Part shown: positions 8,059 to 16,826 of the stretch, piece after piece | Layout of the letters: every line of letters begins with the position of its first letter | Position numbering within the stretch: position 1 is the first letter of the stretch | Origin: Desulfobaccales bacterium | GTDB taxonomy: Bacteria > Desulfobacterota > Desulfobaccia > Desulfobaccales > 0-14-0-80-60-11 | NCBI GenBank assembly: GCA_037481655.1 | Contig: JBBFLF010000009.1 | Span: 47,393 to 111,392 of the forward strand | Reading direction: 5' to 3' | DNA: 64,000 nucleotides | The notes under the pieces: generated by a model | Database searches by the model: none | Seen by the model: only the letters and a program-made list of their open reading frames with translations | What the model was told of the DNA's origin: nothing | Program-made: the position numbers and the translations under genes

Positions 8059-8764
8059 GATTTTTCGCACCCCGCCGGCGGGGGTGCACCCCTTCCCTCT
8101 GCCGGGATTGACGGAGGAGGCTGGCCCCCGGGCAGAGGTTCAGGAGCTTTTCACCCCTGACTTTGGCCAGGAGGAGGGCCCGCCTCTTCCTGGAGTTGCG
8201 GACCTGGAAGCCCGGGTCCGGGAGATTTTGGCCCAGGCAGAGGCGCGCCGGGAGCATATCGAGCGGCAGGCGTATGAAGAGGGCTTCCGCCAGGGACAAC
8301 AGGACGGCCGGGAAGTGGGGCTGAAAGCCCTGGAGGAGGTGACCCGGCGGCTGAGGGACCTCCTCATGGAACTGGCCGGCTTGCGGGAGCGTCTCTTTCG
8401 GGAACGGGAGGAGGAGATGGTGCACCTGGCCTTGGCGGTGGCCCGCCAGGTGGTGGGCCGGGGACTCCAAAGCGATCCCGGGCTCATCCGCGGGCTGCTG
8501 GAGCAGGCCTTCCAGGCCCTCTCCCGGCGGGACGGCCTCCGGCTCCATCTCCACCCCGGGGACCTGGAAGTGCTCTCCGAGACCGGCAAAGAAGGCTGGC
8601 CGCCGGAGGTGGAACTGGTGGCGGACGCCGGCCTGACCCCGGGAGGCTTCCGGATAGAGACCGGTGTGGGAGAACTGGACGGCACCCTGGAGACCCGCTG
8701 GGAGAGGGTGGCCCGCACCGTCACTGCCGCCCTGGAGAAAGTTCGGGATGACCGGCAGGATTGA
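8045..8764 (+). CDS. fliH: Flagellar export ATPase regulator FliH
   Basis: The 239-residue product is the stator-like partner of the export ATPase FliI. The middle (about residues 45-120) is a Glu/Arg/Gln-rich coiled coil with the YEEGFRQGQQDGREVG repeat typical of FliH. The C-terminal domain contains LALAVARQVVGRGL. The ATG at 8045 is chosen because GGAGAGG directly precedes it and the product then starts with MSSYKIF. An upstream in-frame start lies deep inside fliG. Both ends overlap neighbours (fliG by 14 bases, fliI by 17). Confidence 0.9.
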   Translation: MSSYKIFRTPPAGVHPFPLPGLTEEAGPRAEVQELFTPDFGQEEGPPLPGVADLEARVREILAQAEARREHIERQAYEEGFRQGQQDGREVGLKALEEVTRRLRDLLMELAGLRERLFREREEEMVHLALAVARQVVGRGLQSDPGLIRGLLEQAFQALSRRDGLRLHLHPGDLEVLSETGKEGWPPEVELVADAGLTPGGFRIETGVGELDGTLETRWERVARTVTAALEKVRDDRQD

Positions 8765-10073
8765 CTGGCAGGCGCTCCGTGAACAGGTGGCCCGCACCGA
8801 GCCCTGGGCCCGGGTGGGCCGCCTGGAGGAGCTGGTGGGACTGGTGCTGCGCAGCCGGGGGCCGGAGTGCGCCGTGGGGAGCATCTGCCAAATCCGGCCG
8901 CCGGCCCCCGCCCCTCCCTTCCTGGCCGAAGTGGTGGGTTTCCGCCAGGAGCAGGTGCTCCTCATGCCCTATGGCGAGGCCCGGGGGGTGCGGCCTCGGG
9001 TCCCGGTGATCCTGGAGGACCGCCAGGCCCAGGTGCGGGTGGGTCCGGGTCTGCTGGGCCGGGTGCTGGACGGCCTGGGGGAACCCCTGGACGGCCGGGG
9101 CCCCCTCCGACAGGTGCCGGAGACTTATCCCCTTTATTCCCCCAGCCCCAACCCCTGCCTGCGGGAGCCCATCCGCCAGCCCCTGGATGTGGGCATCCGG
9201 GCCATCAACGGCCTCCTCACCTTGGGGAAGGGCCAGCGGGTGGGGATCTTCGCCGGCTCCGGGGTGGGAAAGAGCACCCTTCTGGGCATGATGGCCCGCT
9301 TCACCGCCTCAGAGGTAAGCGTCATCGGCCTCATCGGCGAGCGGGGCCGGGAGGTGAAGGACTTCATCGAGGAAAGCCTGGGGCCGGAAGGGCTGGCCCG
9401 CTCCGTGGTGGTGGCGGCCACCTCCGACACCCCGCCCCTGGTGCGCCTCCGGGGGGCGTATCTGGCCACCGCCATTGCCGAGTATTTCCGGGACCAGGGG
9501 CACGACGTCCTCTTGCTCATGGATTCCCTCACCCGCTTTGCCATGGCGGCCCGGGAGATCGGGCTGGCGGTGGGGGAGCCGCCCACCGCCCGGGGTTATA
9601 CCCCCTCGGTCTTCACCCGCCTGCCGGGGCTTTTGGAGCGGGCCGGCACCTGCCAGGGCCGGGGGAGCATCACCGGCATCTACACTGTGCTGGTGGAGGG
9701 GGACGACCTCCTGGAGCCCATCGCCGACGCCTCCCGGGCCATTCTGGACGGCCACCTGGTGCTCTCCCGAGACCTGGCGGACCGCGGCCATTACCCGGCC
9801 ATTGACCTGTTGGGGAGCATCAGCCGGCTCATGCCCCAGGTCACCACCCCGGAGCACCGCCGGCTGAGGGAACAGGCGGTGCGGGTCCTGGCCGTCTACC
9901 GCCAGGCGGAGGACCTGATCAACATCAAAGCCTATGTGCGGGGCTCCAATCCGGAGATTGACTTTGCCCTGGAAAAAATCGCCGCCCTGAACCGTTACCT
10001 GAGGCAGGACACGGCGGAAGCCGCGGCCTTCCCCCAGGCGCTGGCCCAACTGGAGGAGATCTTCGCCACATGA
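8748..10073 (+). CDS. fliI: Flagellum-specific export ATPase FliI
   Basis: The 441-residue product is the ATPase that energises unfolding and entry of flagellar export substrates. It resembles F1-ATPase beta, with Walker A GIFAGSGVGKST (about residues 165-176), the GLIGERGREVKDFIE segment, Walker B LLLMDSLTRFAMAAREIGLA and the GSITGIYTVLVEGDD stretch. The ATG at 8748 lies in the end of fliH and begins MTGRIDWQAL. The gene overlaps fliJ by four bases (ATGA), which indicates coupled translation of fliH, fliI and fliJ. Confidence 0.96.
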   Translation: MTGRIDWQALREQVARTEPWARVGRLEELVGLVLRSRGPECAVGSICQIRPPAPAPPFLAEVVGFRQEQVLLMPYGEARGVRPRVPVILEDRQAQVRVGPGLLGRVLDGLGEPLDGRGPLRQVPETYPLYSPSPNPCLREPIRQPLDVGIRAINGLLTLGKGQRVGIFAGSGVGKSTLLGMMARFTASEVSVIGLIGERGREVKDFIEESLGPEGLARSVVVAATSDTPPLVRLRGAYLATAIAEYFRDQGHDVLLLMDSLTRFAMAAREIGLAVGEPPTARGYTPSVFTRLPGLLERAGTCQGRGSITGIYTVLVEGDDLLEPIADASRAILDGHLVLSRDLADRGHYPAIDLLGSISRLMPQVTTPEHRRLREQAVRVLAVYRQAEDLINIKAYVRGSNPEIDFALEKIAALNRYLRQDTAEAAAFPQALAQLEEIFAT

Positions 10074-10528
10074 CCCCGGGCACCCGCTTCCGTTTCCCCC
10101 TGGCCACGGTGCTCAAGGTCTCCCGGTTGCGGGAGGAGGCGGCCCGCCTGAGGCTGGCCCAGGCGCTGAAACGCGTGGCCGCCAGCCGCCGGGCTCTGAC
10201 GGAGACGGAGGAGTTGCTGGCGAAGCGCCTGGCGGGTTTGGAAGGCGAGGCCTCCCGGTCCTTCAGCACGGAGGACTTTCTCCTGCACCTGCGCCACCTG
10301 GAGTCCCTCTCCCGGGCGCTGGCCGGCTGGCGGGAGCGCCTGCAGCAGGAGGAAGCGGCGGCCGAGCGGGAGCGCCAGACCCTTTTGAAGCACCATCAGG
10401 AGACCCGCCTCCTGGAAAAGCTCCGGGACCGGGCCTGGGCTCGCTTCCGGCGAGGCCTGACCCGGCAGCAGGAACAGGAAACGGAAGCGGCGGTGCTGGC
10501 CCGCTTCCCCACCGGCGGCGGGGGCTAA
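10070..10528 (+). CDS. fliJ: Flagellar export chaperone FliJ
   Basis: The 152-residue product is almost entirely an Arg/Glu/Leu-rich coiled coil. It begins FRFPLATVLKVSRLREEAARLRLAQ, which is the FliJ pattern. FliJ resembles the gamma stalk of F1 and links the FliI hexamer to the export gate FlhA. Its start overlaps the fliI stop by four bases. Identification rests on this pattern and on position; coiled-coil sequences diverge quickly, so similarity alone would be weak. Confidence 0.88.
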   Translation: MTPGTRFRFPLATVLKVSRLREEAARLRLAQALKRVAASRRALTETEELLAKRLAGLEGEASRSFSTEDFLLHLRHLESLSRALAGWRERLQQEEAAAERERQTLLKHHQETRLLEKLRDRAWARFRRGLTRQQEQETEAAVLARFPTGGGG

Positions 10529-10790
10529 CCCTGGCGGCGCTACCGGCTCTGGCAAGGAGGGCAGGAGAGATCAAAGACTTGGCTCCATGAGGCCGCCAGA
10601 CCGGACCAGACCAAGGATGGGGGACCGTCCATGCCCAGAGTCCGGGCCGGCGGCGCAAGGTTTTCCCGGGTGACGGCCTTTCAGACTTTGGGGCCGGAGG
10701 CGGCGGGAGGGAATCCCTGCCGCCTGCCAGGGTCCTCACGGACCGGAAGGTTTTCTGGAAGCCTACAGCCTCCCAGGGAGGAAGAGATCC

Positions 10791-11354
10791 ATGAAAATGG
10801 CAGGCAGCCTGCAAACGACCGGCGGCATCATGGGAAGCCTGCTCATCGCCGGCCTCCTCGTTAAAATGGCCCTCACCGCCATCTGGCTGAAGCCTCCGGG
10901 GAGCTGGCTCCTCCAGGGTCCCCGGGTGAGCGAGGCGGCCACCCCGGCGGAGGCCCGTCCCGGCGAGGCCGGCGCCCTCTCCCGGCTGGCCACCCTTCTC
11001 CAGCAGCAGCGGGAATCCCTCTCCGCCCGGGAAGCCGCCCTGGCCCTGAGGGAGGAGCAACTCCGACAGGTGCGTCAGGAGGTGGAACAACGCCTCCGGG
11101 AACTCCAGACCCTGCAATCCCGCATCCTGGAAGCCATTGAAGAGGAGAGGCGCATCAAGGGCGAACACCAACGGCACCTGGCCGCCACCCTGGAGGCCAT
11201 GCCTCCGGACAAGGCCGGCAAACTGCTGGAAAAAATGGAAGAGGAGGTCGCCGTCCAGCTTCTCCGGCGCCTCAAAGGGAAGGAGGCCGGGGCCATCCTC
11301 ACCCACCTGGCCCCGGACAAGGCCGCCCGCCTCAGCCAGCGGCTGTTGCAGTAA
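10791..11354 (+). CDS. MotE-like flagellar protein with MgtE-N-type domain
   Basis: The 187-residue product has one N-terminal transmembrane helix (about residues 13-32, IMGSLLIAGLLVKMALTAIW), a long coiled coil (about residues 60-130) and a C-terminal domain. That domain contains LEAMPPDKAGKLLEKMEEEVAVQLLRRLKGKEAGAILTHLAPDKAARL in outline, which is the MgtE-N/FliG-N-like superhelix seen in MotE. MotE is a chaperone or partner of stator proteins in some bacteria. GGGAGGAA precedes the ATG. The gap of 262 bases after fliJ holds no supported gene. It probably belongs to the flagellar transcription unit, inserted in the membrane with its C-terminal domain in the periplasm or facing the stator. 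Confidence 0.75.
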   Translation: MKMAGSLQTTGGIMGSLLIAGLLVKMALTAIWLKPPGSWLLQGPRVSEAATPAEARPGEAGALSRLATLLQQQRESLSAREAALALREEQLRQVRQEVEQRLRELQTLQSRILEAIEEERRIKGEHQRHLAATLEAMPPDKAGKLLEKMEEEVAVQLLRRLKGKEAGAILTHLAPDKAARLSQRLLQ

Positions 11355-11634
11355 CCCCCCAAGAGTAAAGAGAGCGACTCCTGGGGAGGCAGCCAGAAGG
11401 GGGCCTGGCCCACCCACAGGGGATGAAAATCATGGCGGCGAAACGGGAAGGGAGCAGGCGAGGAGGGGCAGGGGGAGCCGGAGGCACATAATGGACCTCT
11501 GCGAAAGGTAGGGCTTAGGGGCTTCCTTCTCCACCCTTCTGGGCGATGACCAGCACCGCGCGGCCCACGACCCCTTTTTTCACCCCCTGCACTCGGTTTT
11601 GCCCTTTACCCCTTGATTATCTGGCGGGCCCATT
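11355..11634. other. Intergenic region without a recognised gene
   Basis: The gap between the flagellar operon and the YjbQ gene contains G-rich stretches and only very short frames without a convincing product. No clear hairpin with a T-tract was found. The right end merges into a promoter candidate. Confidence 0.4.
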
Positions 11635-11640
11635 TATGAT
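11613..11640 (+). promoter_or_regulatory. Sigma-70-type promoter candidate for the YjbQ-phoH operon
   Basis: TTGATT (11613-11618) and TATGAT (11635-11640) are separated by 16 bases in a locally AT-rich stretch 41 bases before the start at 11681. It would drive the closely packed YjbQ, phoH, 7TM-HD, ybeY and pdxJ genes. Confidence 0.55.
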
Positions 11641-11680
11641 AAAATGGAGTTGTCAGCGGCAGCATTGACTCATTTTTCCT

Positions 11681-12121
11681 GTGTTTGCACTGAGCACCTT
11701 CAGCCTGGAGGTCCCCACCACTGCGGGGACGGACATCGTGGACCTCACCGATTCTGTCAGGGAGGCGGTCCAGCAGACCGGCATCGCTGACGGCCTCCTC
11801 ACCCTGTTCATTGCCGGCTCCACCGCGGCTTTGACGACCATTGAGTATGAGCCGGGGGTGGTGAATGATCTGCGCCACGCCATCGAGCGCCTCTTTCCCC
11901 GGGAACTGGCCTACGAACATGACCGGCGCTGGGGGGACGGCAACGGCTATGCCCACGTGCGGGCCGCGTTTTTGAAGCCCTCCCTCACCATCCCGCTTCA
12001 GCAGGGCCGCCTGCAGTTGGGCACCTGGCAGCAGATTGTCCTGTGCGATTTTGACAATCGCCCCCGCCGCCGGCAGATCCAGGGCCAGGTGCTGGGGCTC
12101 AGGCCCTCCTCTTCCCCGTGA
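11681..12121 (+). CDS. yjbQ: YjbQ/UPF0047 family protein
   Basis: The 146-residue product matches the YjbQ (UPF0047) family. Visible signatures are the DIVDLTDSV start, the LTLFIAGSTAALTTIEYEP block and the GNGYAHVRAAFLKPSLTIPL segment, with family-conserved His and Glu residues and a closing GTWQQIVLCDFDNRPR. Members have been reported to show weak thiamine-phosphate synthase activity; the physiological role is unclear. The start is a GTG at 11681 with no strong ribosome-binding site, so the exact N-terminus is uncertain. The stop overlaps the GTG start of phoH. Confidence 0.85.
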   Translation: MFALSTFSLEVPTTAGTDIVDLTDSVREAVQQTGIADGLLTLFIAGSTAALTTIEYEPGVVNDLRHAIERLFPRELAYEHDRRWGDGNGYAHVRAAFLKPSLTIPLQQGRLQLGTWQQIVLCDFDNRPRRRQIQGQVLGLRPSSSP

Positions 12122-13134
12122 AACCTCCTGCCCTCTCCTCCGGCCACCTGGTCAGCGAGCAGCTCTCCTTCGAAGATAACGCCGTGGCCCAGGCCCTCTT
12201 CGGAGAGCACGGCGGGCATCTGCGCCTCATCGGCCGCCTGTTGGGCGTACGGCTCTCTTCCCGGGGGAGTCAGGTCACCATGGAGGGCCCGGTGGCGGCG
12301 GTGGAAGTGGCCCGGCGGGCGCTCACGGAGCTTCAGGAGGTCATTGCCGCCGGTTATGATCTCAAACCCCAGGATGTGCAGCACGCCGTGAAGATTTTGC
12401 AGGACAAAGCCAACGCCTCCCTGAAGGACATCTTTCTCGACACGGTCATTCTCTCGGCCACCAAGCGGCGCATTGCGCCCAAAAGCCTCACCCAGAAACG
12501 CTACATCGAGGCCATCCGCAGCCATGACATCGTCTTCGGGGTGGGCCCGGCGGGCACCGGCAAGACCTATCTCGCCATGGCCATGGCAGTGGCGGCGCTT
12601 CTCAACCACGAATGCATCCGCATCGTCCTGGCCCGGCCGGCGGTGGAGGCCGGGGAAAAGCTGGGCTTTCTCCCGGGCGACCTCTATGAGAAGGTCAACC
12701 CCTACTTGAGGCCGCTGTATGACGCCCTGCACGACATGATGGACTTCGACAAGGCCACCCGCCTGGTGCAGCGGGGGGTGATCGAAGTGGCCCCCCTGGC
12801 CTTCATGCGGGGCCGGACCCTGAACGATTCCTTCGTCATCCTGGACGAAGCCCAGAACACCACCTCCGAGCAGATGCTCATGTTCCTCACCCGGCTGGGC
12901 TTCGGCTCCAAGGCGGTGATCACCGGCGACGTCACCCAGGTGGACCTGCCTCACGGGGTGCTCTCCGGGCTGGTGGAGGCCAAGGAGCTGCTGGACGGCA
13001 TCGAGGGCATTGCCTTCGTCTATTTCACCGAGCGGGATGTGGTGCGCCATCCCCTGGTGCAGGACATCATCCGGGCCTATGACAGCCGGCGCCAGCGCCC
13101 TGGCGAGGCCAAAGGGGAGGAGCGCCGTGGCTGA
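12118..13134 (+). CDS. phoH: PhoH-like ATPase (YbeZ)
   Basis: The 338-residue product is a PhoH/YbeZ family P-loop ATPase. It has an N-terminal KH-like region (about residues 15-90), Walker [16 protein letters not shown] (about residues 143-157), the [17 protein letters not shown] block, Walker [12 protein letters not shown], and the [11 protein letters not shown] and SGL motifs. YbeZ works with the endoribonuclease YbeY in RNA and ribosome metabolism in many bacteria, and ybeY lies two genes downstream. The start is a GTG overlapping the previous stop (GTGA). The end overlaps the next gene by eight bases. Confidence 0.93.
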   Translation: MKPPALSSGHLVSEQLSFEDNAVAQALFGEHGGHLRLIGRLLGVRLSSRGSQVTMEGPVAAVEVARRALTELQEVIAAGYDLKPQDVQHAVKILQDKANASLKDIFLDTVILSATKRRIAPKSLTQKRYIEAIRSHDIVFGVGPAGTGKTYLAMAMAVAALLNHECIRIVLARPAVEAGEKLGFLPGDLYEKVNPYLRPLYDALHDMMDFDKATRLVQRGVIEVAPLAFMRGRTLNDSFVILDEAQNTTSEQMLMFLTRLGFGSKAVITGDVTQVDLPHGVLSGLVEAKELLDGIEGIAFVYFTERDVVRHPLVQDIIRAYDSRRQRPGEAKGEERRG

Positions 13135-15541
13135 GCGTGAACCCGCCTCACCTCCCAGCCGCCCCGCCAAAGGCCGGGTGAATCTGCCCGCCTGGCTGTC
13201 CCGGCTAATGCCGCCACGCTTTCGGTCCGTGATGGCCTGGGACCGCTGGCGCAAGCTCTTTCTGCTGGCGGGCCTCAGCCTCGTGTTGGCCCTGCTTTTG
13301 GCCCCGCCGCCTCAGCGGCCGCTGCACCACTATCAGGTGGGCCAGATCGCTCGGGAAGACCTGAAAGCCCCCCAGGATCTCCTGGTGGAGGATGCCGACA
13401 CCACCGCCAAACGTCAGCAGGAGGCGGTGGCCCAGGTGCCGCCGGTCCTGGACCTGGACGAGGAGGCGGCGGAGCACATCAATGAGCGCCTCCACCGGGC
13501 CATGGCCTTCATGCGGGAGCAATTGCAGCGGCTGGGAGCCAACGGCAAGGCCTCAGGGGGCGCCTACCAGGAGCTCCTGGAGAACCTCAAGCCGGAGTTT
13601 GACCGGCTTTTGGGGGTGAGCCTGCCCGGACCCACCTTTCTCCTTTTGGCCCGGGGGGATTTCTCCCCCTCCCTGGAGGCCCTGGCCAAGCGCCTGGTGC
13701 AGGAGTTCTGCCGCCAGGGGGTCATCGGCTCCCGGACCCTGCCCACGCCGGAGCCCAAAGAGATCACCCTGCGCCGCCTGCCCTCCCGGAAGGAGCAGGT
13801 CTTAAGCCCCCCTTTCCCCTTTGTGGAGGTGGACAATCTGCGCCAGCCGGTGGCCAAGGTCTGCCGGGATATCGGGGGCAACATCCCGCCGGCGGACCGC
13901 TGGCTGGTGTGCGACCTGGTGCAGTTCCTCCTGACCCCCAACGTCACCCTGAACCTGGCGGAGACCCAGGAGCGCCGCCAGGCTGCCATGCGCCAGGTGA
14001 AGCCGGTCTTCTTCCCGGTGAAGAAGGGGGAACTTCTGGTGCGCGCCGGGGAACGCCTCACTCCCACCCATCTGGCGAAGATTCAGGCCTTGAGCCGGGT
14101 CTCTTCCCCCCGTCGCCAGGTGGTGATCTTTTTGGGGGTCTTTTTGAGCTTCATGCTCCTCATGGGCATCTCCTACCACCTGGCCCGCCTGTCTCTCAAG
14201 CGCTTCTCCACCCAGTTTAAAGACCTCCTCTTTTTGGCGGTGCTGCTGGCGGCCCATACCGGCTTGTGCCGTCTCTTCCTGGGGTTGGGAGAGCTTCTGG
14301 CCGCCAGCCGCCCGGAGTTGGGGACCCATCTGGTCTATGGCTGGCCGGTGGCTCTGGCTCCCATCTTGGCGGCCTTGTTCCTGGGGCTGGAGACCGGCCT
14401 GGGGGTGGCCTTCCTCTCCGCCACCCTGGCGGCCCTACTCCTGGACAAGCCCTTTCCCATCTTCCTGTATTTCCTCAGCGCCGGCCTGGTGGGCATCTGG
14501 GGGGTGCGCTCCTGCCAGCAGCGGGCTGACCTCATCCGGGCAGGGCTGGCCGTGGCTTTGGTGAACCTGGTGATGCTCACCGCCTTCAAGCTCCTGGACT
14601 ACCCCTTTACCCTGAAGGAGCTCCTCCTCGGGCAGGCCTTAGCCATCGGCGGGGGGGTCTTTACCGGCATCCTGGCCCTGGGCCTCACCCCCCTGGCGGA
14701 GATGGGCTTCCGCTACTCCTCCAACATCCGCCTCCTGGAGCTCCTGAACCTGGACCAGCCTTTATTGAAGGAGCTGATGCTGGTGGCGCCGGGGACTTAT
14801 CACCACTCCCTGGTGGTGGGCCAGATGGTGGAGGCCGCCGCCGCCGCCATCGGCGCCAATCCCCTCCTGGCCAAGGCCGCGGCCTACTACCACGACATCG
14901 GCAAGATCAAAAAGCCCCTGTACTTCGTGGAAAATCAGATCGGGGTGGAGAACCGCCACGAGAAGCTGGCCCCCTCCATGAGCAGCCTCATCCTCATCGC
15001 CCATGTGAAGGAGGGAGCAGAGCTGGCCCGCAAACACCACCTGGGGGAGCAGATCGCCGACATCATCCGCCAGCACCACGGCACCTGCTTCATCAGTTAT
15101 TTCTATCAGAAAGCCAAGGCCCTGGCCTCGGACCCCTCCCAGGTGCACATGGAGGACTACCGCTACCCCGGCCCCCGGCCCCAGACCAAGGAGGCGGGCC
15201 TGGTGCTCATTGCCGACCAGCTGGAGGCCGCCTCCCGCACCCTCACCGATCCCACCCCGGCCCGGGTCACCGGCATGGTGCAGAAGATCATCAACAACAT
15301 CTTTGCCGACGGCCAACTGGATGAATGCGAGCTGACATTAAAAGAATTGCATCTCATCGCCAAGCACTGCATCAAGGTCTTAAACGGCATCTGTCACCAT
15401 CGCATCCAGTATCCCCAGCCGGTGGAAAAGACCCGGGCCAATGACCATCTGGATAAACAACCGCCAGCGAAAGATCAGGCTCGAGCCGCAAACGGTGCGG
15501 ACAAAAGCCGGGAGGATCTTAAACGCCTTGGGATGGTCTGA
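13127..15541 (+). CDS. 7TM-HD family membrane phosphohydrolase (PgpH-like)
   Basis: The 804-residue product has a first transmembrane helix (about residues 42-58), a large extracytoplasmic 7TMR-HDED domain, a seven-helix membrane region (about residues 331-530) and a cytoplasmic HD hydrolase domain. HD-domain residues are visible in YHHSLVVGQM, AYYHDIGKIKKP (His-Asp at about 588) and IIRQHHGT. Characterised relatives (PgpH) hydrolyse cyclic di-AMP, so a nucleotide second-messenger role is likely. The GTG at 13127 is chosen because it follows GGGGAGG, overlaps the phoH stop and starts MAEREP. Its last 101 bases overlap the start of ybeY. Confidence 0.9.
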   Translation: MAEREPASPPSRPAKGRVNLPAWLSRLMPPRFRSVMAWDRWRKLFLLAGLSLVLALLLAPPPQRPLHHYQVGQIAREDLKAPQDLLVEDADTTAKRQQEAVAQVPPVLDLDEEAAEHINERLHRAMAFMREQLQRLGANGKASGGAYQELLENLKPEFDRLLGVSLPGPTFLLLARGDFSPSLEALAKRLVQEFCRQGVIGSRTLPTPEPKEITLRRLPSRKEQVLSPPFPFVEVDNLRQPVAKVCRDIGGNIPPADRWLVCDLVQFLLTPNVTLNLAETQERRQAAMRQVKPVFFPVKKGELLVRAGERLTPTHLAKIQALSRVSSPRRQVVIFLGVFLSFMLLMGISYHLARLSLKRFSTQFKDLLFLAVLLAAHTGLCRLFLGLGELLAASRPELGTHLVYGWPVALAPILAALFLGLETGLGVAFLSATLAALLLDKPFPIFLYFLSAGLVGIWGVRSCQQRADLIRAGLAVALVNLVMLTAFKLLDYPFTLKELLLGQALAIGGGVFTGILALGLTPLAEMGFRYSSNIRLLELLNLDQPLLKELMLVAPGTYHHSLVVGQMVEAAAAAIGANPLLAKAAAYYHDIGKIKKPLYFVENQIGVENRHEKLAPSMSSLILIAHVKEGAELARKHHLGEQIADIIRQHHGTCFISYFYQKAKALASDPSQVHMEDYRYPGPRPQTKEAGLVLIADQLEAASRTLTDPTPARVTGMVQKIINNIFADGQLDECELTLKELHLIAKHCIKVLNGICHHRIQYPQPVEKTRANDHLDKQPPAKDQARAANGADKSREDLKRLGMV

Positions 15542-15920
15542 GGCGGACCTCTCCCTCACCTTGGTGTCGGATCGGGCCATGGCCGCCTTAAACCGCCGCA
15601 CCTTCGGCCGCCGGGGCCCCACCAACGTCATCGCCTTCCCCCTGGACGCCCCCGCGGGCCCGGAAGAGCCTCCCGCTCCCTCCGCCTCCGGGCCGCCCCG
15701 GGTCTTGGGGGAGGTGGTCATCTCCCTGGAGACCACCGTCCGGCAGGCCCAGGAGGCGGGCTGGCCCTGGGAAGAACTCCTCGACTTTTATCTCATTCAC
15801 GGTATATTACACTTGCTGGGCTACGACCATGAGACCCCGGCCGAGGAAGCGGCCATGGAGGCCAAAGCCTGGGAGCTCATGGAGGTGCTGCGACAGCCGG
15901 CAGAGGAGGCAGGCGACTGA
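15441..15920 (+). CDS. ybeY: Endoribonuclease YbeY (rRNA maturation factor)
   Basis: The 159-residue product is the metal-dependent endoribonuclease YbeY, needed for 16S rRNA 3' maturation and ribosome quality control. The catalytic zinc motif HGILHLLGYDH is intact (about residues 119-129), and TNVIAFPLD is the conserved strand. The N-terminal region (MTIWINNRQRKIRLE) matches that of other deltaproteobacterial YbeY proteins. That supports the ATG at 15441 even though it lies 101 bases inside the upstream gene in another frame. The C-terminus extends normally past the His motif. Confidence 0.94.
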   Translation: MTIWINNRQRKIRLEPQTVRTKAGRILNALGWSEADLSLTLVSDRAMAALNRRTFGRRGPTNVIAFPLDAPAGPEEPPAPSASGPPRVLGEVVISLETTVRQAQEAGWPWEELLDFYLIHGILHLLGYDHETPAEEAAMEAKAWELMEVLRQPAEEAGD

Positions 15921-16004
15921 AATTGTCGGCCGCCGGACCGCGTGGGGATCGGTCCCTGGCGCCGGCTTTTCTGCCTCATTTTTCAGGGACAGGAGGCGCA
16001 ACCC

Positions 16005-16721
16005 TTGGCGAAACTGGAAGTGAATGTGGATCATGTGGCCACCCTCCGGCAGGCCCGCCTGGGGCGGGAGCCCGATCCGGTGACCGCCGCCGCCTTGGCG
16101 GAGCTGGCCGGGGCCCACGGCATCATCGTGCACTTGCGGGAGGACCGCCGGCACATTCAGGACCGGGACCTGAGGCTTCTGCGGGAGACCGTCAAGACCC
16201 GCCTCAACCTGGAGATGGCGGCCACCGAGGAGATGCTCCGCATCGCTTCCGAGGTCAAACCCGATCTGGTGACCCTGGTGCCGGAAAAGCGCCAGGAGCT
16301 CACCACCGAAGGGGGCCTGGACGTGGTGAGCCAAAAGGACGTCCTCCGGGATTATATTCAGCGCCTCAAGGCCGCCGGGCTCACCGTCAGCCTCTTTGTG
16401 GATGCGGATTATGCCCAACTGAACGCCGCCAAGGAGGTGGGAGCTGCCTGGGTGGAGCTGCACACCGGCACCTATGCCGAAGCCGAAAGCGAAGCCGAGG
16501 CCCAGAGGCTTTTTGACCAGCTCCTGGACGCCGCCCGCCATGCCCGCAGCCTGGGGCTCCGGGTCAAATGCGGCCACGGCCTCAATTATGTCAATATCCT
16601 GCCCTTTCGGGGGCGCCCGGAGTTTGAGGAGTTTTCCATCGGCCACAGCATCATCAGCCGGGCGGTGCTGGTGGGGATGGAGCGGGCGGTCCGGGAGATG
16701 CTGGCCCTCATCACCACCTGA
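16005..16721 (+). CDS. pdxJ: Pyridoxine 5'-phosphate synthase PdxJ
   Basis: The 238-residue product condenses 1-deoxyxylulose 5-phosphate with 3-amino-2-oxopropyl phosphate to form vitamin B6. Signatures are [15 protein letters not shown] at the N-terminus, [29 protein letters not shown] and a closing GHGLNYVN. The start is taken as TTG at 16005, preceded by AGGAGG at 15991-15996. This gives the family's normal N-terminus (a few residues before VNVDH), whereas an ATG at 15942 would add about 21 unlikely residues. The neighbours phoH and ybeY suggest one housekeeping operon. Confidence 0.93.
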   Translation: MAKLEVNVDHVATLRQARLGREPDPVTAAALAELAGAHGIIVHLREDRRHIQDRDLRLLRETVKTRLNLEMAATEEMLRIASEVKPDLVTLVPEKRQELTTEGGLDVVSQKDVLRDYIQRLKAAGLTVSLFVDADYAQLNAAKEVGAAWVELHTGTYAEAESEAEAQRLFDQLLDAARHARSLGLRVKCGHGLNYVNILPFRGRPEFEEFSIGHSIISRAVLVGMERAVREMLALITT

Positions 16722-16826
16722 GGCGCCTCGATCCCGGCCGCAGGACCCGGATCGGTCCGGGACACCGTGTCGTCGTTTACGCAACCATGTCGCCCTGGCT
16801 TGGCCGGGGGAGAAAAAGGAGAGATT

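Noticed and set aside
10529..10790. Small gene at about 10631-10864
   Set aside because: No ribosome-binding site or recognisable product, and it overlaps the better supported MotE-like gene.
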